DNA of 25,788 bases from Phoronis ovalis (taxonomy: Eukaryota; Phoronida; Phoronidae). Positions 1-10,284 of this stretch are shown here, one piece after another. The stretch spans positions 1-25,788 of the forward strand of contig JAOXYB010055056.1 in NCBI GenBank assembly GCA_028565635.1, written 5' to 3'. The position numbers and the translations under genes are program-made. Each line of letters starts with the position of its first letter. Positions within the stretch are counted from its first letter, which is position 1. The notes under the pieces are model-generated. The model had not been told where the DNA came from. It saw nothing but the letters and a program-made list of their open reading frames with translations, and ran no database searches.

Positions 1-1140
1 TATGCAGTGGAGTACCTTTTACAATACTATTTTGTTAGGGCGTTTCGGAATGATTCTGATGTGTTGGCTGTTGTTATTAGTCTCAGGTAATGCATTCAAG
101 GTTTACTCGTGCAATGTATAAACCAGGTTTTCGATATTTGGAATTGGGTACTCCCAATGGCATGGATGCTAATAAAATAATTTCCAAAAAAGATTTTGTT
201 TTGTAAAAGGGCTTCTCAGTTTTGGAATTGTTTTGGCCTCAACCTTCTATGGTCTATAGGTAAAGTATCACAGGTATGCATTTACATCTAATTGAACATT
301 AAAAGATCTTAACATTAAAATAAAAGTAAAAAACCTGAAAATATCATCTAGGTATGAAAAACTAAATATTTGCAAACTGACATTATAATTGTTTGACATT
401 TAATTTAAAAAATAAATATTGTAGTAATTTAACCTTGCATACTAATAACATAGTAGAAAAATAAACTAGACAGCATTTTAGCAAAGCCAAGGGTTACTGC
501 TATTGGCTTCTGCTACCTTTGCATAATCCCTAACAGTCTGAATAAATCCATCTGTTAGTGTTCTGTACCTTCTCAACTAACATCTGGGCTTAACCTTTGT
601 CAATTTTTGTTTATTATCTTGAAAACCATAACAACCATAATCCCTTTTTTTCTATATAAAGTGTCATGAAAGTCATGACACCAATCAAATTGCAGCTTAC
701 AATAAAAGGTATAACAGTGGACAAAGCGGGTAGGGAATCGATCACACATATTCTGTCCTGCAAGAGTTTATCTATAGTCCCCTAAGCAAAACACAAGCTC
801 CCCGGCGATACCTATTCAGAATGAGTTATAATGATAGAATAGACGTGGTAGGCAAAAATGACCCTGCAACCTTTGGATGACTGACAAATCTCATTTTTGG
901 AAGTTTTGCGGAATTTTACTAATTGGACCTCTAGATGTCCATTTGACCTCAAGGTCAACTCTATTTACTCTGGGATATCATAGTCAAAGTACAAGTCTGT
1001 AAGGTGATTTGATCTTGAGTTGCAGCGTATTTCATCATACAGTTAACACTAAAAATGAGCACTGTAAATTATTGCCCGACATTGTTCAAAACATCAATTA
1101 TTTATAATAATTAAATTTTATAAATTTCCTATAAATAGTT
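1..1140. other. Non-coding AT-rich stretch
   Basis: No exon-like open frame with splice signals was found on either strand. The only structured site is a perfect 14-nt palindrome at 944-957, listed separately. Confidence 0.5.
944..957. promoter_or_regulatory. Everted nuclear-receptor-like half sites (TGACCT-CA-AGGTCA)
   Basis: This is a perfect palindrome of two AGGTCA half sites arranged as an everted repeat; counting the central CA as spacer gives 2 nt. Nuclear receptors bind such half sites in other animals. It lies far from either gene, and similar motifs occur in dispersed invertebrate repeats, so a regulatory role is only a possibility. Confidence 0.2.
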
Positions 1141-2166
1141 ATTTATGCTGCTTGTGCAATAAATTGAGTTTGTGTGAAAGCTGCAAGGGATGAGGCCAAA
1201 AGTTTGATGTCGGATAAAAAACTTAATTCCTTTAGTTTTGGGAGGGTGGGGAACCAAGGGAAATTTAGTTTTCATTTGACAAAACCAATTTAAGAATAAG
1301 CTTTACTTTCATACCATGTTCTATGCTGGTGTTGAGATTACCCAGCTAGTTGAAATAAGAAAATAATTCAAACATGCGGGTCTTTAAATGCATATATAGT
1401 ACTTATCGATGTTTTTTCGAGTTAATCACAACTCCTGCCATAGGGGCAGGTGTCTGTCACGAGAAAATCGTACTGCCATGTTTATATATTGAATGTTCAG
1501 CATCCCAGAACCCATTTACAAGAAAACTTCAGCACAAAGTACAAAATGTTTTTCAATCATTTGAAGGTAAATTCAGTAAATAACATCAATTGTAAAATGA
1601 ACAAATATAACATGTACATGTATGTATGCGATGTAACTAACAAGATTTAGAACTCAAAATACAAGGCCGACAATACTTTGTTCAATGAATTTCTTAAAAC
1701 TGATATGAAGCCCTCTGATCACCAGCGCTCTTCAGATTACTTGCATTGTTACCTATGATATATAAAACCCTTACGGTGGATTTTTTATGTCTCGAATTTC
1801 CTAAGTTAACGATAACCTTAGGTGTACTTAAGCATAAATTCAATTTATGTTAGCTAATACTATTACGCTGTAAGTTAGAAATTGTAGAAGACAGTGTAAA
1901 AAATAAAAATTAGCAACGAATTGCTATATAAATCACTGTATAATAATACAGTATTGGTATAATGCATGATTCAATATAAATTTATATGATTATGAATAAT
2001 ACCAGCATACAACAATAAACAATCTTGGCGTATCAATATGAGACGGTTAAGTTTTAAGGAGAGCAAGAAGGAATTAAGTTTTTTATCCGACATCAAACAT
2101 TTTGCCTCATCTCTAAGTTGTAAAGCAATCACACTAAAATTTATTTGTATATGAGGCAGCATAAAT
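1141..2166. repeat. Inverted pair of one dispersed repeat family
   Basis: A segment at about 1141-1335 reappears in reverse complement at about 1990-2166. The best-conserved core (1189-1232 against 2069-2112) is nearly identical over about 44 nt and includes GATGTCGGATAAAAAACTT. Weaker similarity continues outward to a shared ATTTATGCTGC edge and inward to a TATGCTGGT motif. About 650 nt of unrelated AT-rich sequence lies between. It may be one element with subterminal inverted repeats or two separate copies inserted head to head. Confidence 0.6.
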
Positions 2167-2505
2167 GTTTACATTGATAAAGGTTTCTTTTTTCCAAAAT
2201 TGCTCAAAATCCTGAATAGAATTCACTTACATGATATTTTTGAATGTTTGACAAATTACCTATAATTACAGATTTGACTGGTACTAGTCTATGTAAGCTA
2301 TACTCATAATAAAGAAATTATGTGATACAATTACTAATTTGTGACCATGTTTACAACCAATTAAACTGCTGGTAAAATACTTTAAAAGCCACAAAGGTAA
2401 ACAATGCGTCATACACCATAACTAAGTTGGGCGAGCAGGAAATTAATCAGTAAACATAATAAACAAACGGTATACCCAGTGGCTGTATACCTTTACAGTT
2501 TTACT

Positions 2506-2828
2506 ATTGTTTGCAACAAAAAGCGACCCGGTGATATAGTGATATTTCGTTTATGATGTTGCATTTTGTAATGAGGGCATTTATAGTTATGCAGCAAAAG
2601 CATTTATACCACATTAGCTTGAACCACAGCAAGAATCTTTGTGAAAATTTAATCTACATGTTTATCATATCATCACAAAGCATTGGTGGTCTAAAATGTG
2701 AATGTTCCTGCTGTGGTTCAGGCTAAAGCTGTAATGTCTTTGCTGTATAACTAATGTCCACATTATAAAATGCAATGTCACAAACGAAATACCACTATAC
2801 AACACGATATCATTTCGTTGCAAACAAT
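2506..2828. mobile_element. Hairpin MITE-like element with arms of about 120 nt
   Basis: The left arm (about 2506-2631) and right arm (about 2709-2828) are reverse complements with scattered mismatches, separated by about 77 nt. The outer ends read ATTGTTTGCAAC and its complement. The inner ends are AGCTTGAACCACAGCA and TGCTGTGGTTCAGGCT. No coding capacity is visible. It fits a non-autonomous DNA transposon able to fold into a long hairpin. Weak pairing continues about 10 nt beyond each end, so the exact termini and target duplication are unclear. It lies just downstream of the 3' end of gene A. Confidence 0.75.
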
Positions 2829-2961
2829 TTAAAAACAGAACAAGTGCTCACAGTCTCAGTAATGGCATTTACTAACAGATTATAGTTAGTGACATTTATT
2901 TCTTATAAAATAAAAAATTAAGAAGTTTGTACTGGGGGAATTAGTGAGTACTTTTTTCTTA

Positions 2962-2967
2962 TTTATT
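2962..2967 (-). terminator. Polyadenylation signal AATAAA of gene A
   Basis: On the minus strand AATAAA lies about 30 nt after the TAA stop (2998-3000). This favours the Lys/Ser-rich exon being the last exon, and not an internal exon ending at the GTAAGA site at 3027-3022. Confidence 0.5.
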
Positions 2968-2997
2968 ATTTACAACAATATCACTTAAACTAAGATA

Positions 2998-3653
2998 TTA
3001 CATTGGCATTAATAAAAATTTTCTTACATGGTCATTCTGATCCAAGTCTGCTATCTGCCCTCCATCCTTGGTAGTCTCTGTCGTTTCACTTCTAGTGGCA
3101 GTTTCAGAATTTTTAGCTTTCACACAACTCACATCCATGGGTTTTGACTTCTTACCAGTAGTATCCTTGCCAGCACTTCCTGTGACAGAAGATGTCAGCT
3201 TATTAGTTTCCTTTGATTTATTCTTGTCTGAGAGTCTTCTTTTTACGTGTTGACTGGTTGCTTTTCCTGTTGACACACTGGATGTGTCTTCACTGCTACT
3301 AGATTTGCGTCGTAATTTTTCATCGTCAGTTAAACTTTTTGCTGATGATGGCCGACTCACTTTCATGTCAGTGTGTTTGCTGCCTCCTGACTTGATAGCA
3401 CTTTTTTCAGCCGGTGATAATGATCTTTGCTTTTCCAACATGTTTGAACTTCCAGACTTTGTTGGTTTATCTTCAAGCAATTTCTTCTTGACTTTAACAT
3501 CATCACTTTCGACAGCTGCAGATTTGTCCTGTTTAGCAGTTTTCTCACCTTTCTTTCCAGACCTGGATAATCTCTTAGTTAATGCCTCTAATTTTAAATC
3601 AATGGCTTTCTTGACCTTTGCTGTTGATTTCTGTTTTCCAAACATTATATTGC
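2998..3653 (-). CDS. Terminal exon of gene A (Lys/Ser/Thr-rich)
   Basis: This is the longest open coding block in the window. A frame-compatible acceptor (TTTGTAGTTTAAAG) ends at 3654; an upstream TTTTTGTAG site ending at 3661 would bring an in-frame TAA when joined to the preceding exon. The exon gives 217 residues, mostly Lys, Ser, Thr, Asp and Glu, with SRSGKKGEKTAK-like basic patches and serine runs (SSSSED). Such composition is common in disordered nuclear or cytoskeletal tails. A good GTAAGA donor at 3027-3022 would allow an alternative isoform that skips the last nine residues. The plus-strand ORFs over this block are its complement. Confidence 0.7.
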
Positions 3654-6600
3654 CTTTAAACTACAAAAAGATAAAAACAATGTGTCTATAGCATACATTT
3701 TCAGTGTTTCCTTTATGTGCACATAAATCATCATTTAATGCATTATAGTTGTATAAGTACAACTTTAATTTTACAGTAATTAAACCAGCAAAAGATTTGT
3801 TTTCATTAAAAGGAAACTTTATACCTTTGTGGGAACTATTCAGACATCAACCACTGTACAGCTATCAAAGAGTAAAGCCTCAGATACTGCATCTGTTCTT
3901 TAAGGTTCTCTTAAAACACAGAAAGATCAAGCAAATGTGATATATGACCCTGGATATATGACCCTGCTGATCCTATTCTCAATAACTTTCTAATAATCAA
4001 ACATAACAAGATTGTTTATTCTAAATTTAATAAGGATCAACCCTATTACCTATAACATTTATAACATAGTTATTTACTATAAAGTGACAGGCAATTTAAT
4101 TTCTATTTTGTCTGGATGTCAATGAATAGTATTTATTGTAAGACTGTAATTTTACATTTTGTTGGGTTAATCTAGTTGAAATTTTATAAATATATCTATG
4201 GAAAAGAGCAAAGGAACCTGACCTGTTGAACAGCTGCATAAAACATTTTTTTTAAAAATGGAAAAAGTTGGAGTTATTGACCTTCTTTTTAGATGCATGC
4301 AGGCCACATTCGAAATATCCACCCAAATGTTTAGGGATTCTGGTCTCAATAATGGACCCAGTTTAGTTTTTTTTCACCACAAAAAGGGCCCTATACTTTT
4401 AGGATGTTACACTCTGTTAAAATCCTCCCAAAACCCTACCTAAAATGAAATCATATAAAGTAACCATTTTTAAAGAATTTTTGTTAAAACATGGACCCAT
4501 ATTTTAGGGACATTTCTGTGTACAAGTGCACCCATACTTCGGAATTTATTGGTGAAAAAGTGACCCACTTGGTCAGCACACCTTGTATTTGTCATACATG
4601 AAAATGCCCACTGGTCATAAATAACAATAACCAAAATATGTTTACCTCCTGTTATGTAAAGCTCTTCTCGATCAGCTGGTACCTTATTAAAAAAAGTGCA
4701 CCAAAATGACTTATAATAGTCTGGATACAGTGTTTATATGAGAAACCTACCTCCTTTGTCAACCATAATGCAACATCAAACAAGACAGGTTGACCAGAAA
4801 GTGAACTTTCTTCTTTATTATACTATTTTGCATGCCTTATTGAATAAATCAATATACACCTTCTAAAGAGTAATGTGTGGTTTAGCTCACCCTCAAGTTA
4901 TTTTAAGTTTAAATTGGAAAATAAACATATGGCATAGGTGTTTCCTAAATATACAAATTAAATCCAGTTTCTCCAAGGAATTCCTATTTAGAAGAATCTT
5001 ACTTTGCAAAAGTTCACTGTGTTGTACATAAAAGAATCTATGACATCATCTATAACATGTATTATTACAGTGGGCTCTATCTGAATAAGTTTGTGTTATA
5101 TATTAAATGTACATTTTTTTTCAACAGAACTTTTCTACTCAAATTGCCTAAAATGATGTTAAATTACAATGTTTTAAACTGTTTAACTTAATTTATTTTG
5201 CTACAATTTAAATATACAAAGCTTTTTTTTCCATTTATGTCTAAAAATTGTACCTGATCATTACACCTATAAGAAAACTAATTATCTGTAGCCATGCACC
5301 TATGTTGTCTGGGTCATGTATTATTACTAACATAAACTGACTTATTTATCAAAAAGTGATTTTATTTGTATAAAGTGTATGTGGCAAATGTAGCATAAGA
5401 GGCCTGGGAGCAATAAATTAATATCTTTATGAACACTTCATTTGGTTCCAGCTGGGTGCAAGATTTTTCCCAGGGCAAATGTCCAAAATAATGTAGAACA
5501 CATTTAACTTCTACCAGAGGTCACCAGTGCTCACAGTGATATGGTGTACAACTTATCAATTTTATTACAATCCATACTGAACAGTTATCAAAAATTAAGT
5601 TAGCTATCACTTTTGCAACAACAAAAACTACATAATTTACTTGCCATAAAACCTTCTGCAACCCTTTTTTTATTCCTCAATTAAGAATGAATAAACTTGT
5701 GGAAAATGATAAGTTATTTTGACACGTTAAATTATGTGCTTATATTATAAAAAATATCAATGTGTGAATTAAAGGACAGATGCTATGATCCATGAATAAA
5801 GTACAACCACAAATAACAAGCCAAGTATTTGTCTAATTTAAAGTGTTTCCACGAAACCAAGGGTCTTGCTATATAAATACAGGGTGACATCAGAAAATTT
5901 CCAAATACAGCCCAACGGGGAACTGTTCTACCTTTATCAATATGTAATATGTAATATACCGAACGCAGGCTTATTAAAAGCATCTATATTCGGGTCTAAT
6001 AATGACTACTAACTTAACTAACTTATTAACTTATTAACAGTAACTTATCATAAAAGGACTTATAATTATATTTGAGATGTTGGTTATTCCAAAGCCTATC
6101 CAGTCTTTTTTCAAAACTTAGTACACTAGGAGCTGTCACTATATTATCAGTTAATGAGTTCCACATTGATACTATTCTATATGTAAATGACAATTTTTTA
6201 ACGTTCTTATTTATTGTTCTTATTTATTGTGGAAGATCGCAAAAGTTCACAAACCCTATTTTATACAAACAGCCCCTCTAAACCTATGGATGTTGGTTTA
6301 TGATTGCTGGTACAAAATCACACAATTTTAATAACAGTCTTTCCTACTAAACCTCTATAAAAACATACTGGATGTTACTATGCGAAATAATTAACTGGGC
6401 CCCTAGGAACGATTGAAGTGGCAGGTGTTAATAATTAATTAGCAAGCTTACACCATATTATATACATTGTTTATAAAATATGCTTTGACTGGTTTTTGAC
6501 TAGAAGATGATAGTGAGAGGCAAACATAGAATGAAAGTCCGATCTGCACTGGCTTTGCTTCATTAACATTTTCATTATCGAGAACGGCAGATTTATAGCA

Positions 6601-9235
6601 CCTCTATTTCCATTCGCTGGAATTACAAAGTACTCATTGTTCATTGTTGTTGATAAGCAAATGACACAAAAAGCATGTTTCATACCAAATCTCCGTCACA
6701 TCTATCAGTATAAAAAAGCACAAAACATTCGATTCACATACCCGCAAGTACAAAGACGGATTTTTAGTATCAAATTCACTAAAAAATGTTTGCATTTTGT
6801 TTTCAGATTGTGGAATAATTTGTTTTCAACCACAACTTTTCCAACCAGACAGCATTTTTTCATGTACAAAGCAATGTTGCCATTTTAATTTGTTCCATTT
6901 GGGTTGCAGATATTAATCTGACAAAAATAAAGCCAATTCCATGCAAGAGTGAACTAGTTTAATACCTTGTAGAAATTGTGGTCTTGAAATGTTTTTACTG
7001 CTCCCAACTTTGCAAGTATTGTTCAAATATGTAGTTTTGCAATGTTACCAATATCTAAGGAGATTATACCGCCCATGCACCCACCAAACAAACACTGCTC
7101 CTATAGAATCAGTTTGTGAACTTTGAGATCTTCCCTTAGGCACAAGCAACTAAACATATTTCACTATGCACATTTTGATATCAAATTTTAAACTAACTAT
7201 AATGAATAGGCTATAAGGTTAACCGACGTTTTTTAATAAAAAGAAAATATATTGTTCTGTTGATCCGCAAAAAGCCTAAGAGAGGTTTTATCAATCGTTT
7301 GTAGACACCAGTAACACAGCCACTAGCCCTGGTAATATGTGCATCAATAATACAGATTTTCCAAACCAATTTGAGTATTTTCGTGCAAACGGAACTGTCC
7401 TACATTTATCCACAAGGTAACTGTAGGTGCTTTTATTTTATTTTGTACTGATATACAATATCCAAAAATTCACAATTATCAAAAATGAAAGTTACATGAA
7501 GCGTAAACTAAACAACCCATAAAATACCTCCCACACTAAAATCACTGGACGTTTCATCTTACCAATAATTAATCGACCAAGACAGTAAAGTCAGACACAA
7601 CATGGTTCTGCAAATCATAGATGACAAATTTATTCACACTTAAAAAGTGTACTAGCTGATATCTGTAACTGACAGGTTGTAGTGGGGGAAAACCTGGTGC
7701 AGGTATGTCCATGCATGAAAGGTGCATACATGTAGTAGTTCAGTATTTATATTTAATTTCAAAATTATTAAAACTTGTTATCCTGATAAAATATTAAAAA
7801 GATAAATCCAAGCAATTGTATGCTGTGAAAATGAGATTTTTTTCAAATAGAGATTTAGAACAGATTTGGTATATGGATGAGTAGAGATGAGATAACTACA
7901 TATAAATGTTTTTTTCACCCTTTCTACCACCAAAGACTACTGTCCATTACAGTAAATAGAGCCTTGATTTACCTATTATTTTCCAGTTTTGTTCAACACT
8001 GTGGTATTTTAAGCATTTTTGAAAATTTTCTTAATAACAATATTGTTAGCATTTTCTAACAACCATCCTTATTTTAAAGCAAACAACACTAAATTTAATA
8101 AATACTACGTTTTCACTAGTAGCTTCACTCCTGCAGTATGTCGGCTAGTAACTAGAGATACATAATCAATATCAGGAATACATATATTACATCATAGTGA
8201 AATTATGACCAATTTGTTACATATATTCTGTACAAGTAAATTTAGAAATTATATCATCGATTACAACACATATATAATTACACTGTATGATGACTTACCA
8301 GTTCTTAAATTTATTGCAGGAATCCTGGCTAAATTCATCTACACTCAACCCATTAGTGCCAAACAAATAAAAGCCTGATACTTGAGCATGCAGAATAAAT
8401 GTCAAGTCTCTCAAGTAGTATTCTTAGAACAAAAACAGCATATTGTTTACATACTCAATTACTCTTGTTAGCTTACATCCTGGCATGATGTATCATAACT
8501 TATCATATGACACCTTTTATGATGACATGTCTACTTTATGGTACACCCTTGGCTGAAGACTGTTCCACTACAGAGGGGTGTAAGGCATTACCTGCAGAAG
8601 ACTGAATATTTCTAGTAAAATGTGTACATACATGAATGGCAATCTGGGAATCTCATACTTTGTATATACCACCTATATATTCATAAATTCTAATGATTGT
8701 CGAGTTCATTAAATTTCAGTTTAAATGAATTATGCGAACATTCTTGATGCTATTAAGGGTAAGCAGCATAGTTAGAGAAATAAAGTGAATTTTTAAAAGT
8801 TAAGATTTTTTTCTTACTTGACTAAAATATAATCCAATAGGTACATTTATTTTAAATCATTATTATAGGTTATTGTACAATGCTTTATTGTGAAATATGA
8901 TGAAAACATTGACATAGCTAGTTCTATTTTTCAGTTGCATCTATCTTTTATAAGATCTCCTTCTAATTATATCTTTCAAATAAATTAATAAAAAATTATA
9001 CGGTCCTGGGGTAAGAATTTGTGGGGCAAGAAAAGGTGCTAAAATAAGCAATAAAACATGTCTATTTGTATGCTTGTATGAAGAGTCACAGAGTGGTAGA
9101 ATAACTTTATTAAATAAAGCATTTTTTCATTTCACATTAAACCACAAAACACAGGTCGACTTTACCCCTTGCTCCCTGTACTAAATGCCATATATTTGTG
9201 GACATTGTGGTAACTTTTAAGAAGATTGCCAACAT
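2998..9235 (-). CDS. Gene A: unidentified multi-exon gene with a Lys/Ser-rich C-terminal tail
   Basis: Candidate exons in transcript order are 9235-9166, 8591-8547, 8422-8299, 5266-5218, 5080-5003, 4822-4751, 4682-4646 and 3653-2998. Intron phases (1,1,2,0,0,0,1) fit throughout, giving 377 codons with a final TAA. Best supported are 8422-8299 (TTTTTGTTCTAAG acceptor, GTAAGT donor), 5080-5003 (TTATTCAG acceptor, GTAAGA donor), 4682-4646 and the last exon. Residues 1-159 look globular and include FILHAQVSGFYLFGTNGLS, HVIDDVIDSFM and PVLFDVALWLTKE. Residues 160-376 are low-complexity and rich in Lys, Ser, Thr and Asp with basic runs (KKSK, VKRRLS), probably disordered and perhaps nuclear. The ATG at 9235 directly follows an in-frame TAG that also forms a weak acceptor, so it may be the start or an internal exon; a second ATG at 9205 has a better context. 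I do not recognise the family and assign no function. Confidence 0.55.
4345..4590. repeat. Degenerate short-period repeat inside a gene A intron
   Basis: Similar short units recur about every 30-35 nt with CCC-containing cores: GGACCCAGTTTAG, GGGCCCTATACTTTTAG, GGACCCATATTTTAGGG, GCACCCATACTTCGG and GTGACCCACTTGG. Unit length and style resemble the tandem units inside the foldback element at 22716-23062, but the sequences are not clearly the same. It fills part of the intron between the exons at 4682-4646 and 3653-2998. Confidence 0.35.
6005..6300 (-). mobile_element. 3' fragment of a non-LTR retrotransposon (LINE reverse transcriptase C-terminal end)
   Basis: The minus strand encodes a decayed peptide with the sequence style of the C-terminal tail of CR1/jockey-type LINE ORF2 proteins: LSFTYRIVSMWNSL, then NIVTAPSVLSFEKRLDRLW and NNQHLKYNY. 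Stops and frame drift appear upstream (6210-6300). Downstream lies a short TTAATAAGTTAATAAG-type tandem repeat, typical of LINE 3' ends. No catalytic part of the polymerase is present, so it is a dead 5'-truncated copy. It lies in the large intron of gene A, in the same orientation. Confidence 0.65.
6590..6888 (+). mobile_element. Possible second LINE reverse-transcriptase tail (plus strand)
   Basis: A plus-strand frame open to the TAA at 6886-6888 contains IRFTYPQVQRRIFSIKFTKK followed by FRLWNNLFSTTTFPTRQHFF and ends MLPF. The layout resembles LINE ORF2 C termini, where an arginine-rich stretch precedes an xLWNSLP-like motif and a short basic end. It is more diverged than the fragment at 6005-6300 and in the opposite orientation. 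A chance open frame is possible. Confidence 0.4.
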
Positions 9236-10088
9236 CTATAAATTTGCATATCGTCTGATCAAAACTTGTAGTAACTGCTTTTTTGGTGTTTTTTTTTGTT
9301 CCAACATCTTCTCATTATCATTTTTAAACTATGTTTAACTGTGGGTTTCTGAGCTATGTTCTGGAATCATATACAAAATACTGCTTTGGAAATTGTGATG
9401 CGGAAAAATGATATCAAAAATTCCTGTTATGATAGGAAAATGAGGAAGGGAATGAGGGTATAGCTTTCATAGTTCACTGGGAATAAAATTGGGAAAAAGT
9501 AGGAAAACAGCAAATTTCATGATTCACAAGTATTTTAAAATGTCACCAACTTACTTAACAACCCCTAAGGCAAGAACAAGTCCTGGAAGAAGGAAGTGTT
9601 GTCTGGTTCACTTTTTATTTGTCTACAACAATCAGGAAAATAATTTGGATAAAGTTTACTTTAGTAAAGGTATGTAGTCAAAATAAATGCAATGTTCCTC
9701 TGAATTAAACCTTCAGCGTGTTTTTTGAGTTTTATAGAATACAGGAGACAGACGGCAGCTTATGAGATGCCATCATGGGACAGGAATCAGACTCTAGACA
9801 GTTTGTTATTGAAAGCTTTGTTAGTCTATAAATTATCGTGGTTTATTTCTCAAGGCTTCCACATTCCTACACTCCATTTATACATTTTGTAGGTTTCCAA
9901 AACTTGGCATACCCATTTTTTTAAGAATCATGTAATTTATAATAACTTTTTAATCTATGTATAACAAATTTTTTAAGGTATGTATATTAAAAACAGATCA
10001 AATTTTTTAATGATGTTTATGGTATGTCAACAGAAAAAATTCACTTTGTTAATCATGATGTTGCTCATCAATTTGCATGCAATTTGTA
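9236..10088. other. Non-coding stretch upstream of gene A's first located exon
   Basis: No clear promoter or further phase-0 exon of gene A was found. A plus-strand open frame at about 9738-9893 and a minus-strand acceptor/donor pair around 9550-9580 (TTCTTCCAG ... GTAAGTTGG) exist but connect to nothing. Confidence 0.35.
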
Positions 10089-10188
10089 NNNNNNNNNNNN
10101 NNNNNNNNNNNNNNNNNNNNNNNNNNNNNNNNNNNNNNNNNNNNNNNNNNNNNNNNNNNNNNNNNNNNNNNNNNNNNNNNNNNNNNNN
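10089..10188. other. Assembly gap of exactly 100 N
   Basis: Sequence before the gap ends ATTTGTA, the same as the end of each 20-nt repeat unit that follows. The gap therefore lies inside or at the edge of the tandem array, and 100 N is probably a placeholder for unknown length. Open frames running through it are artefacts. Confidence 0.95.
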
Positions 10189-10284
10189 CACATCATGTCA
10201 TATTTGTACACATCATGTCATATTTGTACACATCATGTCATATTTGTACACATCATGTCATATTTGTACACATCATGTCATATT
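10189..10284. repeat. 20-nt tandem repeat array (minisatellite)
   Basis: The unit CACATCATGTCATATTTGTA occurs four times without change, followed by a partial fifth copy that diverges after CATATTT. The array abuts the gap, so its true copy number is unknown. Confidence 0.95.

Larger units (their letters stand above)
5267..8298. other. Large intron of gene A (about 3 kb)
   Basis: It separates the exons at 8422-8299 (phase 2 end) and 5266-5218. No further exon with both good splice sites and a compatible phase was found inside. Two LINE reverse-transcriptase tails lie within it and are listed separately. The rest is AT-rich with no recognised feature. Confidence 0.45.

Noticed and set aside
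3068-3691. Plus-strand open frames of 61 and 135 codons
   Set aside because: They are the complement of the Lys/Ser-rich terminal exon of gene A. The hydrophobic, Ser/Leu-rich product is what the reverse of such codons gives.
8640-8700. 14-nt minus-strand microexon candidate near GTGGTATATACAAA|GTATGA
   Set aside because: It is phase-compatible with gene A, but the acceptor is poor and the size extreme; the exon at 9235-9166 fits better.
9553-9580. Minus-strand microexon candidate between TTCTTCCAG and GTAAGTTGG
   Set aside because: Both splice sites look good, but its only open reading ends in phase 2 and does not fit the phase-0 start of the next gene A exon.
9738-9893. Plus-strand open frame with YEMPSWDRNQTLDSLLLKAL
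   Set aside because: It is open for about 50 codons and preceded by a TTTTATAG acceptor-like site, but has no donor, partner exon or recognised family.
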